Assembly (NCBI RefSeq): GCF_000472705.1
Contig: NZ_AXAE01000030.1
Span: 16,653 to 80,652, forward strand
Reading direction: 5' to 3'
Length of the DNA stretch: 64,000 bases
Source of the DNA: Mesorhizobium erdmanii USDA 3471
GTDB lineage: Bacteria; Pseudomonadota; Alphaproteobacteria; Rhizobiales; Rhizobiaceae
Shown: positions 8,297 through 16,316 of the stretch, piece by piece
How positions within the stretch are numbered: position 1 is the stretch's first letter
Layout: the number at the start of each line of letters is the position of its first letter
Notes under the pieces: generated by a model
What the model saw: only the letters and a program-made list of their open reading frames with translations
What the model was told of the DNA's origin: nothing
Database searches by the model: none
Made by a program: the position numbers and the translations under genes

Positions 8297-8962
8297 ATGT
8301 TAACCGAGGATTTTTTCGGCCGCGCCGCCATCGTCTTTATCATGACGATCTTGGCGGTTCTCAGCGCTATTACGCTTTTCTCCTATTTCTATCAGAGCGC
8401 GCCGGGAAATTCGCTGGCCATCGTCAATCAAGTCTTGGCGACCGTGTTATCCGCCCTGCAGGTTTTCCTGACGGTCCGCCGTCTCCCGCCAAAGGGAACC
8501 GCCCAAGGAATTGAACCAAGGGTTACCTCGGTAGTGGGAACGTTCCTGGTCGTCGTTGCAATGTTTCTGACCCCCGCACTGCAAAACGAGACGGTGCAAA
8601 TGGTGGCACTCGGCTTGATTTTCATCGGCATGGTCAGTTCGGTGTTTTGCCTCTATTGGCTCGGCCGCTCCTTCTCAATCATGGCGACGGCCCGGCAGCT
8701 GGTTACCTCTGGTCCATATTCCATTGTTCGCCATCCGCTTTACATCTGCGAGGCGACGTTCGTTCTCGGAATGATCCTGTCGCATTTTTCAGTGGTGATG
8801 GTGGCGATAGGCGTGGTCCAATTTATTCTGCAGTATCGGCGCGCAAGGAATGAGGAAGCCATTCTCCGGGAAACGTTCGCCGAATATAATGAGTATGCTC
8901 GGCGCGTCCCCATGCTTTTCCCACGTTTCCTTCGTGCGGAAGTGCCGGCGCCTGGCCAGTGA
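8297..8962 (+). CDS. Isoprenylcysteine carboxyl methyltransferase-family membrane protein
   Basis: The 221-residue membrane protein has about five helices and the ICMT/PEMT-type cofactor motif GPYSIVRHPLY (about residue 139), followed by a charged RRARNEEAIL segment near 180. Bacterial members are SAM-dependent methyltransferases of mostly unknown substrate. ATG 8297 has GGGAGG before it; a GTG at 8249 is the alternative. The gene stands alone behind a perfect CtrA box and directly after the pilus operon. That hints at a cell-cycle-linked envelope role, an inference only. Confidence 0.8.
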   Translation: MLTEDFFGRAAIVFIMTILAVLSAITLFSYFYQSAPGNSLAIVNQVLATVLSALQVFLTVRRLPPKGTAQGIEPRVTSVVGTFLVVVAMFLTPALQNETVQMVALGLIFIGMVSSVFCLYWLGRSFSIMATARQLVTSGPYSIVRHPLYICEATFVLGMILSHFSVVMVAIGVVQFILQYRRARNEEAILRETFAEYNEYARRVPMLFPRFLRAEVPAPGQ

Positions 8963-9049
8963 TAGACTGCTCCGCTTCCAAAGCTGCGCCGACATCTTGC
9001 CGAGCAAACAGGTCGATGGCTAAATAAACGATCACAGGGAGAAGGCACC

Positions 9050-10186
9050 ATGGCACTTCACCTTTCGGCAGATGCCCCGGCCTCAGTCGCCCCGCAAAAA
9101 TATCTCTTTGGCCCGTTCATCGACTTTTTCATGCTTGGCGGAAGCGCGCTTCTCATCCTGCCGGTTCTGTATTTCGTTCCTCTGAGGTACGAAGCTGCCT
9201 TGGCGCTCACGACGTTGTTGCTCTCCCATTTTATCAACCAGCCGCACTTCGGTCATTCGTACCAGATCTTCTACCGCAACTTCGCGCGCAAGGTGCGCGG
9301 CGACGGTTACAGCCGCAACCTCCAGATCCGCTACATCATCGCGGGCATTGTCGTCCCGTTGGTCATGACCGCCTTCTTTGCCTATGGCTCGCTGGCGGGG
9401 AACGCACGCCTGCTGGGCAACGCAACCAACGCGATGGGCTTTTTCGTCGGCTGGCACTACGTCAAGCAAGGCTACGGCATGCTGATGGTGGATGCCGTGC
9501 TGAAGCGCAAATTCTTCAGCGAGCACGACAAGAAGGTCTTGCTGTTCAACGGCTACGCAGTGTGGCTGTTCGCCTGGCTTCAGACCAATGTGGTGATCGC
9601 CGAAAGGCAGTTCTGGGGATTGCAGTACTACACCTTCGCGGTCCCGCCTTGGCTGATCACCATCGCCATGTCGATCGCCGCCGCCTCCTCGGCTGCCACC
9701 GCCGTGATGTTCATCAACCGCTGGCGCAAGCATGGTGGGGCGTTGCCCTACAATGGCGTCGTCGCCTATGTCGTGTCCCTTTACGCCTGGATCCTGTTCG
9801 TGACGCTGAACCCGCTCTGGCTGCTCGTCGTGCCGGCGATGCATTCCTTGCAGTATCTGGCCGTGGTCTGGCGCTACCAGACCAATGTCGAGCGCGACCG
9901 TGTGGATGCCGTCGAGAAGCCGGAACTGAAGATCCTGTCGATTTTTGGAGCGCTGTACAGGCTGCGGGTAACGACCTTCATCATCGTCGGCGGGATTCTT
10001 GGCGCGCTCGGTTTCTGGCTTGTGCCGATCATGCTGATCGACCTGGTTCCCTATGACAAGGCGGTGCTCGGCTCGTCGCTTTTCCTCTTCATCGCCTGGA
10101 TATTCATCAACGTGCACCACTATTTCCTCGACAATGTGATGTGGCGGCGCGGCAATCCGGAAGTCTCGAAATATCTGTTCCGCTGA
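9050..10186 (+). CDS. Histidine-rich polytopic membrane protein of unknown function
   Basis: I do not recognise a named function. The 378-residue protein has about nine predicted membrane helices. Histidines cluster at or next to helix ends: His60, His66 and His69 (HFINQPHFGHSY), His136 (GWHYVKQGYG), His265 (AMHSLQYL) and His356/His357 (NVHHYFLDN). Spread over four motifs in a membrane protein, this resembles membrane di-metal enzymes such as hydroxylases, desaturases or Brp/Blh-type proteins, though it does not match any of these motif sets exactly. The ATG follows GGGAGAAGG. It starts 88 bases after the ICMT-like gene and may be co-transcribed with it. Confidence 0.8.
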   Translation: MALHLSADAPASVAPQKYLFGPFIDFFMLGGSALLILPVLYFVPLRYEAALALTTLLLSHFINQPHFGHSYQIFYRNFARKVRGDGYSRNLQIRYIIAGIVVPLVMTAFFAYGSLAGNARLLGNATNAMGFFVGWHYVKQGYGMLMVDAVLKRKFFSEHDKKVLLFNGYAVWLFAWLQTNVVIAERQFWGLQYYTFAVPPWLITIAMSIAAASSAATAVMFINRWRKHGGALPYNGVVAYVVSLYAWILFVTLNPLWLLVVPAMHSLQYLAVVWRYQTNVERDRVDAVEKPELKILSIFGALYRLRVTTFIIVGGILGALGFWLVPIMLIDLVPYDKAVLGSSLFLFIAWIFINVHHYFLDNVMWRRGNPEVSKYLFR

Positions 10187-10209
10187 AGCGATTGGTTGAA
10201 TTCATTCCA

Positions 10210-10235
10210 GGCCTGCCCATCACGGCGGGCAGGCC
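10210..10235 (+). terminator. Hairpin after the histidine-rich membrane protein gene
   Basis: A perfect 9-bp stem (10210-10218 with 10227-10235, 8-base loop) begins 24 bases after the stop codon. No clear T-run follows, so termination strength is uncertain. Confidence 0.5.
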
Positions 10236-10389
10236 GAATTCCGGTGCGGACACGATTCATTAACCAAGATGCTGTTCATCGGCAGGATGGGTTTGCGCGA
10301 CGGATGCCCGCCCGCCTGGCCAAGCTGTCGTCCAGTCGCGGGCTTCCGAAAGATGGCTCCGGCGAAGACGTCAAATCGCCCGAAACAGA

Positions 10390-12060
10390 ATGCAAGGCAT
10401 GACCGTGATTGAACGCGAACAGAATGCGCCCGGCGCTTCCCACCGTTGGACATGGGTGCCGGCAATTGTCGCCGCGTTGCTTGGCCTGTGCGTCACCAGC
10501 GCGTTCGCCGAGACGCGCGCGCTGCGGATTCAGCATCTCCATACGGGTGAAAAGGCCGAGATCGTCTTCAAGCGCAACGGCCGCTACGATCAGGCGGGAC
10601 TGAAGAAGATCAATTTCATGCTGCGCGACTGGCGCCGCAACGAGCCGACCAGGATGGATCCGCGCCTGCTCGATCTCGTCTGGCAGGCCTACCGTACCAG
10701 CGGCTCGACCGGCTATATCCATGTGGTCAGCGCCTATCGTTCGCCGGCGACGAACGCCATGCTGCGCGGCCGCTCGAAAGGCGTGGCCAAGGAAAGCCAG
10801 CACATGGTCGGCCGCGCGATGGATTTCTTCCTACCGGATGTGCCTTTGAAGAAACTGCGCGACATCGGCCTCAGGATGCAGGGCGGTGGCGTCGGCTATT
10901 ACCCGACCTCGGGGTCGCCCTTCATCCACATGGACGTCGGCAATGTCAGGCATTGGCCGGGCATCAGCCGCCAGGAGCTGGCCAGGGTCTTCCCGAACGG
11001 CAACACATTGCATGTGCCGAGCGACGGCAGGCCGCTGCCCGGCTACGAGCAGGCATTTGCCGCCTACAAATCGCGCAAGGCCGCCGGCACGCCCAATATC
11101 GAACTCGCCAATATCGAACGGGCAAGTGCCGACGGCCAACGCAGGCCGGCGCGCGGTCTGCTGGCGACGCTTTTGGGCGGGCGCGGCGCGGACGAGGCGG
11201 ACGACATCGCGGAAGCGGTGCCGGCGCCGCGCAAACCGGCTAGGGCGGTTGAGCCCAAGTCCGTTGAACCGAAGCCGGCCGGACAGGCCATCGCCATCGT
11301 GCCGCCCGAGGATGCGCGGCGCGCGGACATCCAGATGGCTTCCGCCGCTGCGGCTGAAGAACCCCTCGTCGAGCAAAAGAGCGAGACGCCCGAAGCAATT
11401 GTCATGGCGATGGCGCCCGGCGCGGTGCCACTGCCGGCGTTCGCCCCGCGCGCCGTCCCCGCAGCCAGCCCGCAGACCGCGCCATTCGCAACAGCCAGCG
11501 CGTCCACGGCCACTGAGCCGGTGCCCGCCAGAGCCGAAATGCCCTTGGGCAAGGCAGATACCGCTGCCGCGAGCGTCGCGCCGGAGATGGTAGCGCTCAG
11601 CATCCCGTTGCCGACATGGCGACCGCAAAGCCAGACAAGCCCGGAGCGTCAGCCGGAAGCAGCCAAATCCGCCGATGCCGTCGGTGCCTTGCTGGCCATG
11701 CATCACCCCGATGAGGGGCTCGATGTGCTGGCCGGCCAGCGAACTCCGGTCCCTGCCTCGAAACCCGAAGATCGCGTCAGGACGAGCCCGAAGGCCGACC
11801 GTGTCCAGCCCCGTCTCGATCCCGAGGCCACCGCGGTGATCGTGCCCGTGGCGTCGACTGGCCGGTCGCCTGGGACAGGTCGCGGCATTGCCGGTGGCAG
11901 CGGATCGGCATCGGCGCCGGTCATTGCAGCGCATTTCATCCGGACCGCGCCGGAGCAGGTCTATCTCGACGGCTTCCAGCCGCGGGGGCAGACGGCGTCC
12001 GATCACCGCCGCTTCACCGGCTCGGCGGTGAAATTCCTGCCAATCGCCAGCTTCAAATAG
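10390..12060 (+). CDS. Secreted DUF882 (YcbK/peptidase M15-like) protein with long disordered tail
   Basis: The 556-residue protein has an N-terminal signal sequence cut near SAFAE. A DUF882/M15-like domain follows over about 45-215. Putative zinc ligands are His138 and Asp145 (QHMVGRAMDFF) and His180 (FIHMDVGN), as in the murein L,D/D,D-peptidase fold. The region after about 225 is Ala/Pro/Glu-rich and low in complexity up to the conserved-looking end VYLDGFQPRG...SAVKFLPIASF. Family members usually lack such a tail. ATG 10399 is a possible alternative start. The domain call is firm; the substrate, probably peptidoglycan, is inferred. Confidence 0.87.
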   Translation: MQGMTVIEREQNAPGASHRWTWVPAIVAALLGLCVTSAFAETRALRIQHLHTGEKAEIVFKRNGRYDQAGLKKINFMLRDWRRNEPTRMDPRLLDLVWQAYRTSGSTGYIHVVSAYRSPATNAMLRGRSKGVAKESQHMVGRAMDFFLPDVPLKKLRDIGLRMQGGGVGYYPTSGSPFIHMDVGNVRHWPGISRQELARVFPNGNTLHVPSDGRPLPGYEQAFAAYKSRKAAGTPNIELANIERASADGQRRPARGLLATLLGGRGADEADDIAEAVPAPRKPARAVEPKSVEPKPAGQAIAIVPPEDARRADIQMASAAAAEEPLVEQKSETPEAIVMAMAPGAVPLPAFAPRAVPAASPQTAPFATASASTATEPVPARAEMPLGKADTAAASVAPEMVALSIPLPTWRPQSQTSPERQPEAAKSADAVGALLAMHHPDEGLDVLAGQRTPVPASKPEDRVRTSPKADRVQPRLDPEATAVIVPVASTGRSPGTGRGIAGGSGSASAPVIAAHFIRTAPEQVYLDGFQPRGQTASDHRRFTGSAVKFLPIASFK

Positions 12061-12294
12061 GGCGCGAACGCGCCCGTTCGATCCGGCGTTGTAATGTGTT
12101 AAGCAACCGCCGCCGAAACTTTCCGTCAGGCTCTGTAAGGTATCGTCCTGGCCCGAGAAGAACCTTGCCGAGGCACCAAGCCTTGCTGGCCGAGTTGCAC
12201 TGAAGATCGATGTGCCAAGATCGGCATTTGCACTGGTGGCTCGCCTGTGATCCAAGACGGCGATAAATCCCAGGCCTTGCAGTTGGAGCGCTGA

Positions 12295-13689
12295 ATGACC
12301 GGATTGACACGCCGCAGGCTCTTGAAAATGGCCGCTGTCACTGGCGCCGGCGGGGTCGGGCTCTCGGCCATCGGCAGGCTTGGCGGCTGGGCCGCCGCCA
12401 GCCCGCAACCGGTGGTGCTGCAGACGGCGAAAATCCAGACGAAGCTGATGAATGTCGGTCCGACCGACAATGTGCTGACCTATGGCAATGCCGGAATGCC
12501 GCCGGTGCTGAGGATGAAGAAGGGTGAGCCCTTCGCCGCGCGTCTGATCAACGCCATCGATGATCCGACGACAATCCACTGGCACGGCATCCGCCTGCCG
12601 AACAAGATGGATGGCGTGCCCTTCCTGGTGCAGCCTTACGTCTACACTGGCGACCATTTCGACTACGCCTTCACGCCGCCCGACGCCGGCACCTTCTGGT
12701 ATCACCCGCACTGCAACACGCTGGAGCAGATGGGCCACGGCCTGACCGGCGTGATCGTGGTCGAGAATCCGAACGATCCGAAATTCGACGCCGAATTCGT
12801 CCTCAATCTGCGCGACTGGCGTCTTGGCGACGACGGCCAGTTCATCGATCAGTTCCGGCCGCGTGATGCCGCGAGAACCGGCACTTACGGCACGGTGCGC
12901 ACCGCCAACTGGCTCGACCAGCCGCAATATGACGCGCCGGCAGGGGGGCTGGTGCGGCTGCGCGTGGCGTTCACCGATGTCACGCGCATCTACGCTTTCC
13001 GGGTCGATGGGGCCGAGGCGATGGTGATGGCGTTGGACGGCAATCCGGTGCCTGAGCGCTTTTCACCCGATGCCTTGCTGCTCGGGCCGGGACAGCGCAT
13101 GGAACTCGCGATCCGCATGCCCGACCAGGAGGGCGCGGTGGTCAGCCTGCGGGACGTCAGGGGCACCAAGCCCAAAATCCTGGCGACCCTGCGGGCAGCG
13201 GGCATGTCGTTCAAGCGGGACGTTCGCGATGTCGCACCGTTGGAAGCCAATCCGGTGGCGGAGGTGGATCTGGCCAGCGCCCAGCATATTTCGCTGGCGC
13301 TCAGTGCCACGGCGGAAAACATCCCGAGCGACGGCATCTGCGGTTCGCTCGGCTACGGCTTCTGGGCCATCAACAAGGTGCCCTGGCCAGGTGATACACC
13401 GGATCCGACGACGCCGTTGGCCGAACTGAAGCTCGGCAAGAGCTATGTCATCGACATGGAGAACCTGACGCCGCAGTCGCATCCGATGCATCTGCACGGC
13501 ATGAGCTTCAAGGTGCTGTCGTCGTCGACGCGACCGGTTCAGCCGCTGATTTCCGACACCTATCTCATCCAGCCCAACGAGAAGGTCAGCCTCGGCTTCG
13601 TTGCCGACAATCCCGGCGACTGGCTGCTGCACTGCCACATCATCGAGCACCAGAAATCGGGCATGACAAGCTACGTCAGGGTGGTCTGA
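12295..13689 (+). CDS. Tat-exported multicopper oxidase
   Basis: The 464-residue protein begins with a twin-arginine signal (TRRRLLKM). All copper-ligand motifs are present: HWHG (His95, His97), HPHC (His137, His139), HPMHLHG (His396, His399, His401) and HCHIIEH (His446, Cys447, His448, His452), with Met at the axial position of the type 1 site (SGM). It should therefore be an active laccase or cuprous-oxidase-like enzyme of the periplasm. The substrate cannot be read from sequence; a Met-rich segment like that of CueO is absent. GGAGC precedes the ATG. It is single and faces the PTS genes. Confidence 0.92.
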   Translation: MTGLTRRRLLKMAAVTGAGGVGLSAIGRLGGWAAASPQPVVLQTAKIQTKLMNVGPTDNVLTYGNAGMPPVLRMKKGEPFAARLINAIDDPTTIHWHGIRLPNKMDGVPFLVQPYVYTGDHFDYAFTPPDAGTFWYHPHCNTLEQMGHGLTGVIVVENPNDPKFDAEFVLNLRDWRLGDDGQFIDQFRPRDAARTGTYGTVRTANWLDQPQYDAPAGGLVRLRVAFTDVTRIYAFRVDGAEAMVMALDGNPVPERFSPDALLLGPGQRMELAIRMPDQEGAVVSLRDVRGTKPKILATLRAAGMSFKRDVRDVAPLEANPVAEVDLASAQHISLALSATAENIPSDGICGSLGYGFWAINKVPWPGDTPDPTTPLAELKLGKSYVIDMENLTPQSHPMHLHGMSFKVLSSSTRPVQPLISDTYLIQPNEKVSLGFVADNPGDWLLHCHIIEHQKSGMTSYVRVV

Positions 13690-13723
13690 AGCCGCGTTCG
13701 GTCACAGCCGTCTCGTTCGCGGC

Positions 13724-14011
13724 CTACTTGCGCAGTTGCGCCTCGATCTCATCGAGCACCTTGTCCTTGCCGATGCCGGTCAGGAAGGCGAGACCCTTGA
13801 TGACCGGCTTGGTCACCGAAGCCGAGATTGGCGTGGTGGCGACGATGAAGTCGACGTTGTCGGCGAGCCCCGGCACTTCGGTCGCCTTTGCCTGTTGCGC
13901 GTTGAAGGTAAGGCCGCGCTTCTTCATCGCCTCGGTGACGGCGACGTTGACGGCGGTCGAGGTCGCGATGCCTGTGCCGCAGGCAAAGAGAATTGTTTTC
14001 TGTCTGGACAT
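13724..14011 (-). CDS. PTS IIB component, galactitol type
   Basis: The 95-residue protein is a typical GatB/SgcB-like IIB. The phosphorylated cysteine is Cys11 in FACGTGIATST, followed by the lactose/galactitol IIB fold. It would pass phosphate from the IIA protein to the sugar taken up by the IIC protein. It is the third gene of an IIC-IIA-IIB operon, 20 bases after the IIA gene. The exact sugar is not evident. Confidence 0.9.
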   Translation of the reverse strand: MSRQKTILFACGTGIATSTAVNVAVTEAMKKRGLTFNAQQAKATEVPGLADNVDFIVATTPISASVTKPVIKGLAFLTGIGKDKVLDEIEAQLRK

Positions 14012-14031
14012 CTCTTGCTTCTCCCTGGTTG

Positions 14032-14493
14032 TCAGCCGAGCACGGCACGCACGTCGTCAAGGGTCCTTGCCGACCTCAATCCGTCCAATGCGTTTGGGTT
14101 CTGGATGGTGGCCATGACGGATTGCAGCGCTTCAATCTGCTTGTCCTTGTCATTGATGGCAAGCAGGAAGACGAAGCCGACCGGCAGCTTCTCGTCGGGG
14201 TCTTCCATGTTGGCGAAGGTCACCGGCTGTTTCAGCGTCCCCATTGCGATGCCCGGCTTCAGCACATGTTCGGGATCGGTGTGCGGCACCGCGACATTGT
14301 CTGCGCGTTCCAGCGGCAGCCCCGTCGGGATGGTCATTTCACGTCGCACGACCGCGTCGGCATAGGTGCTTTTGACATAGCCAAGGGTTTCAAGCCGGCC
14401 GGCCAGGATGCGGATGATCTCCTCATTGGTCGAGGCATCGGATCCGAGCACGATCGCCTCGGGATCCAGAAGCTGCATGAGGCCGTCGGACAT
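14032..14493 (-). CDS. PTS IIA component, fructose/mannitol-Gat type
   Basis: The 153-residue cytoplasmic phosphocarrier has its active histidine at His71 in VAVPHTDPEHV. Length and motif fit the PTS_EIIA_2 domain as a stand-alone protein. It sits between the IIC and IIB genes, so a complete sugar-specific enzyme II is encoded here. No enzyme I or HPr gene is in the window. Confidence 0.9.
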   Translation of the reverse strand: MSDGLMQLLDPEAIVLGSDASTNEEIIRILAGRLETLGYVKSTYADAVVRREMTIPTGLPLERADNVAVPHTDPEHVLKPGIAMGTLKQPVTFANMEDPDEKLPVGFVFLLAINDKDKQIEALQSVMATIQNPNALDGLRSARTLDDVRAVLG

Positions 14494-14567
14494 GGTCTGC
14501 TCCGTCGATGAATCGTACGCCCCGGAGAGGGGCGCACGAACGTTTCAAATTGAAGGCGCGATTGCGT

Positions 14568-15974
14568 TCAGGCGCTGCCTTCGGCCGGCTCGTCTTCGGC
14601 GCCCGCCGCCCTTTCCCAGCCGAGCGGGTTGCGGCGGTAGAGCACGAACAGGGCTGCGATCACCACCGCGATCACGATAATGCCGAGAAGCCCGAGACCC
14701 TGGATCGCCTCGATGATCACATAGGGAACCCACAGGAAGCCGTCGACCACCGAGGTGATCTGCAGCGCATCGGCCGGCAACTTGAAGCCCGAGGCGACGG
14801 CGGCACTGGTGAACAGCGGGGCTAGCGCGTTGGCGACGTAGAAGCCGATGGCCAAGGTCACCGTGCCGATCACCACCATGCGGAACACATTGCCTTTGAC
14901 CAGTGGCGCGGTCATGGCGACGATGAAGGGGATGACCGCGAGATCGGCGAACAGGATGACGCGGTTGCCCGGCAGGATCACCGACAGGATGATCGCGATC
15001 GGCACCAGGATCAGCGACGACGAGATCGCGGCGGGATGGCCGATCAGGATCGCGGAGTCGAGACCGACGAGCAGCTCGCGGTCGCCGGTGCGCTTGCGTA
15101 CGAATTCCTGTGCCGCGTCGGAAACCGGGATCAGCCCTTCCATCAGGATCTTCACCATGCGCGGCAGAAGCAGCATCACCGCCGCCAGCGTCATGCCGGT
15201 GCCCAGCACCTTGGCCAGCACCGTGCCGAGATCGCCCGCATTGTAGAAGGCGATGGCGCCGAGCACGAGGCCGATGATCAGGCCGAGCACGACCGGTTCT
15301 CCGAACACGCCGAAGCGGCGCTCGATGGTTTCGGTGTTGATGTTGATGCGGTTGATGCCGGGAATGCGGTCCATGACCCAGTTCAGGATGATGGCGATCG
15401 GCAGGATCTGCGCCGAGGCAAGATGCGGCACCGAAATGCCGGGCACGCCATAGAACTGCTGCACCGCGCGCGCCGACCAGTCGGCGAACAGCAGCGAAAG
15501 TGCGGCGACCAATGCCGCGATCGCGATGCCGTAGGCCAGATTGTTGGTGGCGGCGACGACGAGGGAACCGACAAAGGCGAAGTGCCAGAAATTCCAGACG
15601 TCGACGTTGAGCGTGCGCGTCATGCGCGTCAGCAACAGCACGATGTTGACCAGAATGCCGACCGGGATGACCCACAGGCCGACCGACGAGCCGAAGGCGA
15701 TCGCGGCCGCCGACGGCCAGCCGACATCGATGATGTCGCGATGGATGCCCGTGTTGGTGACGATGGCCTTGGCGACGTCGCCGATAGACGTGAACATCAG
15801 GCCGAGCACAAGGTTGATACCGATGAAGGCGACGCCGATGGTGACGGCTGCACGAAAGGCCTTGCTGACCTTGGCACCCAAAACCACGGCTATGATGAAA
15901 ATGACGATCGGCAGCAGGATGGTCGCGCCGAGCGTGTCGATGGCCCCCTTGAGGCCAGCGAGAACAGTATCCAT
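14568..15974 (-). CDS. PTS IIC permease, galactitol (Gat) family
   Basis: The 468-residue polytopic permease of the EIIC-GAT family contains GIHRDIIDVGWPSAAAIAFG near the N-terminus and about ten to twelve membrane helices. The C-terminus is cytoplasmic and charged. The ATG is preceded by GGGGAGGAAGA, an excellent ribosome site. It is the first gene of the leftward PTS operon, divergent from the COG4091 dehydrogenase gene. The substrate may be galactitol or another polyol or pentitol; the family alone does not settle it. Confidence 0.9.
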   Translation of the reverse strand: MDTVLAGLKGAIDTLGATILLPIVIFIIAVVLGAKVSKAFRAAVTIGVAFIGINLVLGLMFTSIGDVAKAIVTNTGIHRDIIDVGWPSAAAIAFGSSVGLWVIPVGILVNIVLLLTRMTRTLNVDVWNFWHFAFVGSLVVAATNNLAYGIAIAALVAALSLLFADWSARAVQQFYGVPGISVPHLASAQILPIAIILNWVMDRIPGINRININTETIERRFGVFGEPVVLGLIIGLVLGAIAFYNAGDLGTVLAKVLGTGMTLAAVMLLLPRMVKILMEGLIPVSDAAQEFVRKRTGDRELLVGLDSAILIGHPAAISSSLILVPIAIILSVILPGNRVILFADLAVIPFIVAMTAPLVKGNVFRMVVIGTVTLAIGFYVANALAPLFTSAAVASGFKLPADALQITSVVDGFLWVPYVIIEAIQGLGLLGIIVIAVVIAALFVLYRRNPLGWERAAGAEDEPAEGSA

Positions 15975-16316
15975 TCTTCCTCCCCTGGAGCCCGAGCCCT
16001 AAGCTTCGCGATGCTCCTTGATCTCATCCAATGCCTTGCCGCCACCTCGGCGCAAGGCACTCCCCAGATTGCCGCGAGACGAAAGCCCCTCCGAGCGTTC
16101 GTCTCGATGAACATTTGCCTTTGTCAGCAAACGAATGTTTTATTGGGGCTGTTCACAACAATGTCAATTGGCAACCCTTTGGGCCAACCGGCCAAGGCGA
16201 AGGCGCTTTTCCCGGGCCATTTTCGCCTGGAATCGCCGTTCGCGAGCGGTATCGTTGGCACAGGCGACCGGTCCCTGCTAATCCGGCCGCAAATCAAGAA
16301 GCTGTGGACATCCTGC
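15975..16316. other. Divergent promoter region between the PTS operon and the COG4091 gene
   Basis: No separate gene is convincing. The region holds an imperfect inverted repeat (16111-16138, listed separately) in its AT-richer middle part (about 16100-16180), which is the likely shared regulatory core. The COG4091 reading frame stays open upstream of its proposed start, but codon content there does not look conserved. Confidence 0.5.
16111..16138. promoter_or_regulatory. Inverted-repeat operator candidate of the PTS/COG4091 region
   Basis: ACATTTGC (16111-16118) faces GCAAACGAATGT (16127-16138): both the outer ACATT/AATGT and the inner TGC/GCA elements pair. Position between divergent catabolic genes suggests a repressor site for a DeoR- or LacI-like protein. 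No regulator gene lies next to it. Confidence 0.4.

Noticed and set aside
12060..12075. GGGCGC/GCGCCC hairpin after the DUF882 gene
   Set aside because: Only six base pairs and no T-run; too weak to call a terminator.
10831..12927. 698-residue open frame on the minus strand
   Set aside because: It lies antisense to the DUF882 and multicopper oxidase genes, both with clear motifs and ribosome sites; its translation shows no recognisable domain and is high-GC frame shadow.
15036..16316. Open extension of the COG4091 frame to 865 residues
   Set aside because: It is antisense to the PTS IIC gene and lacks conserved sequence before the Rossmann motif; the protein starts near 16317.
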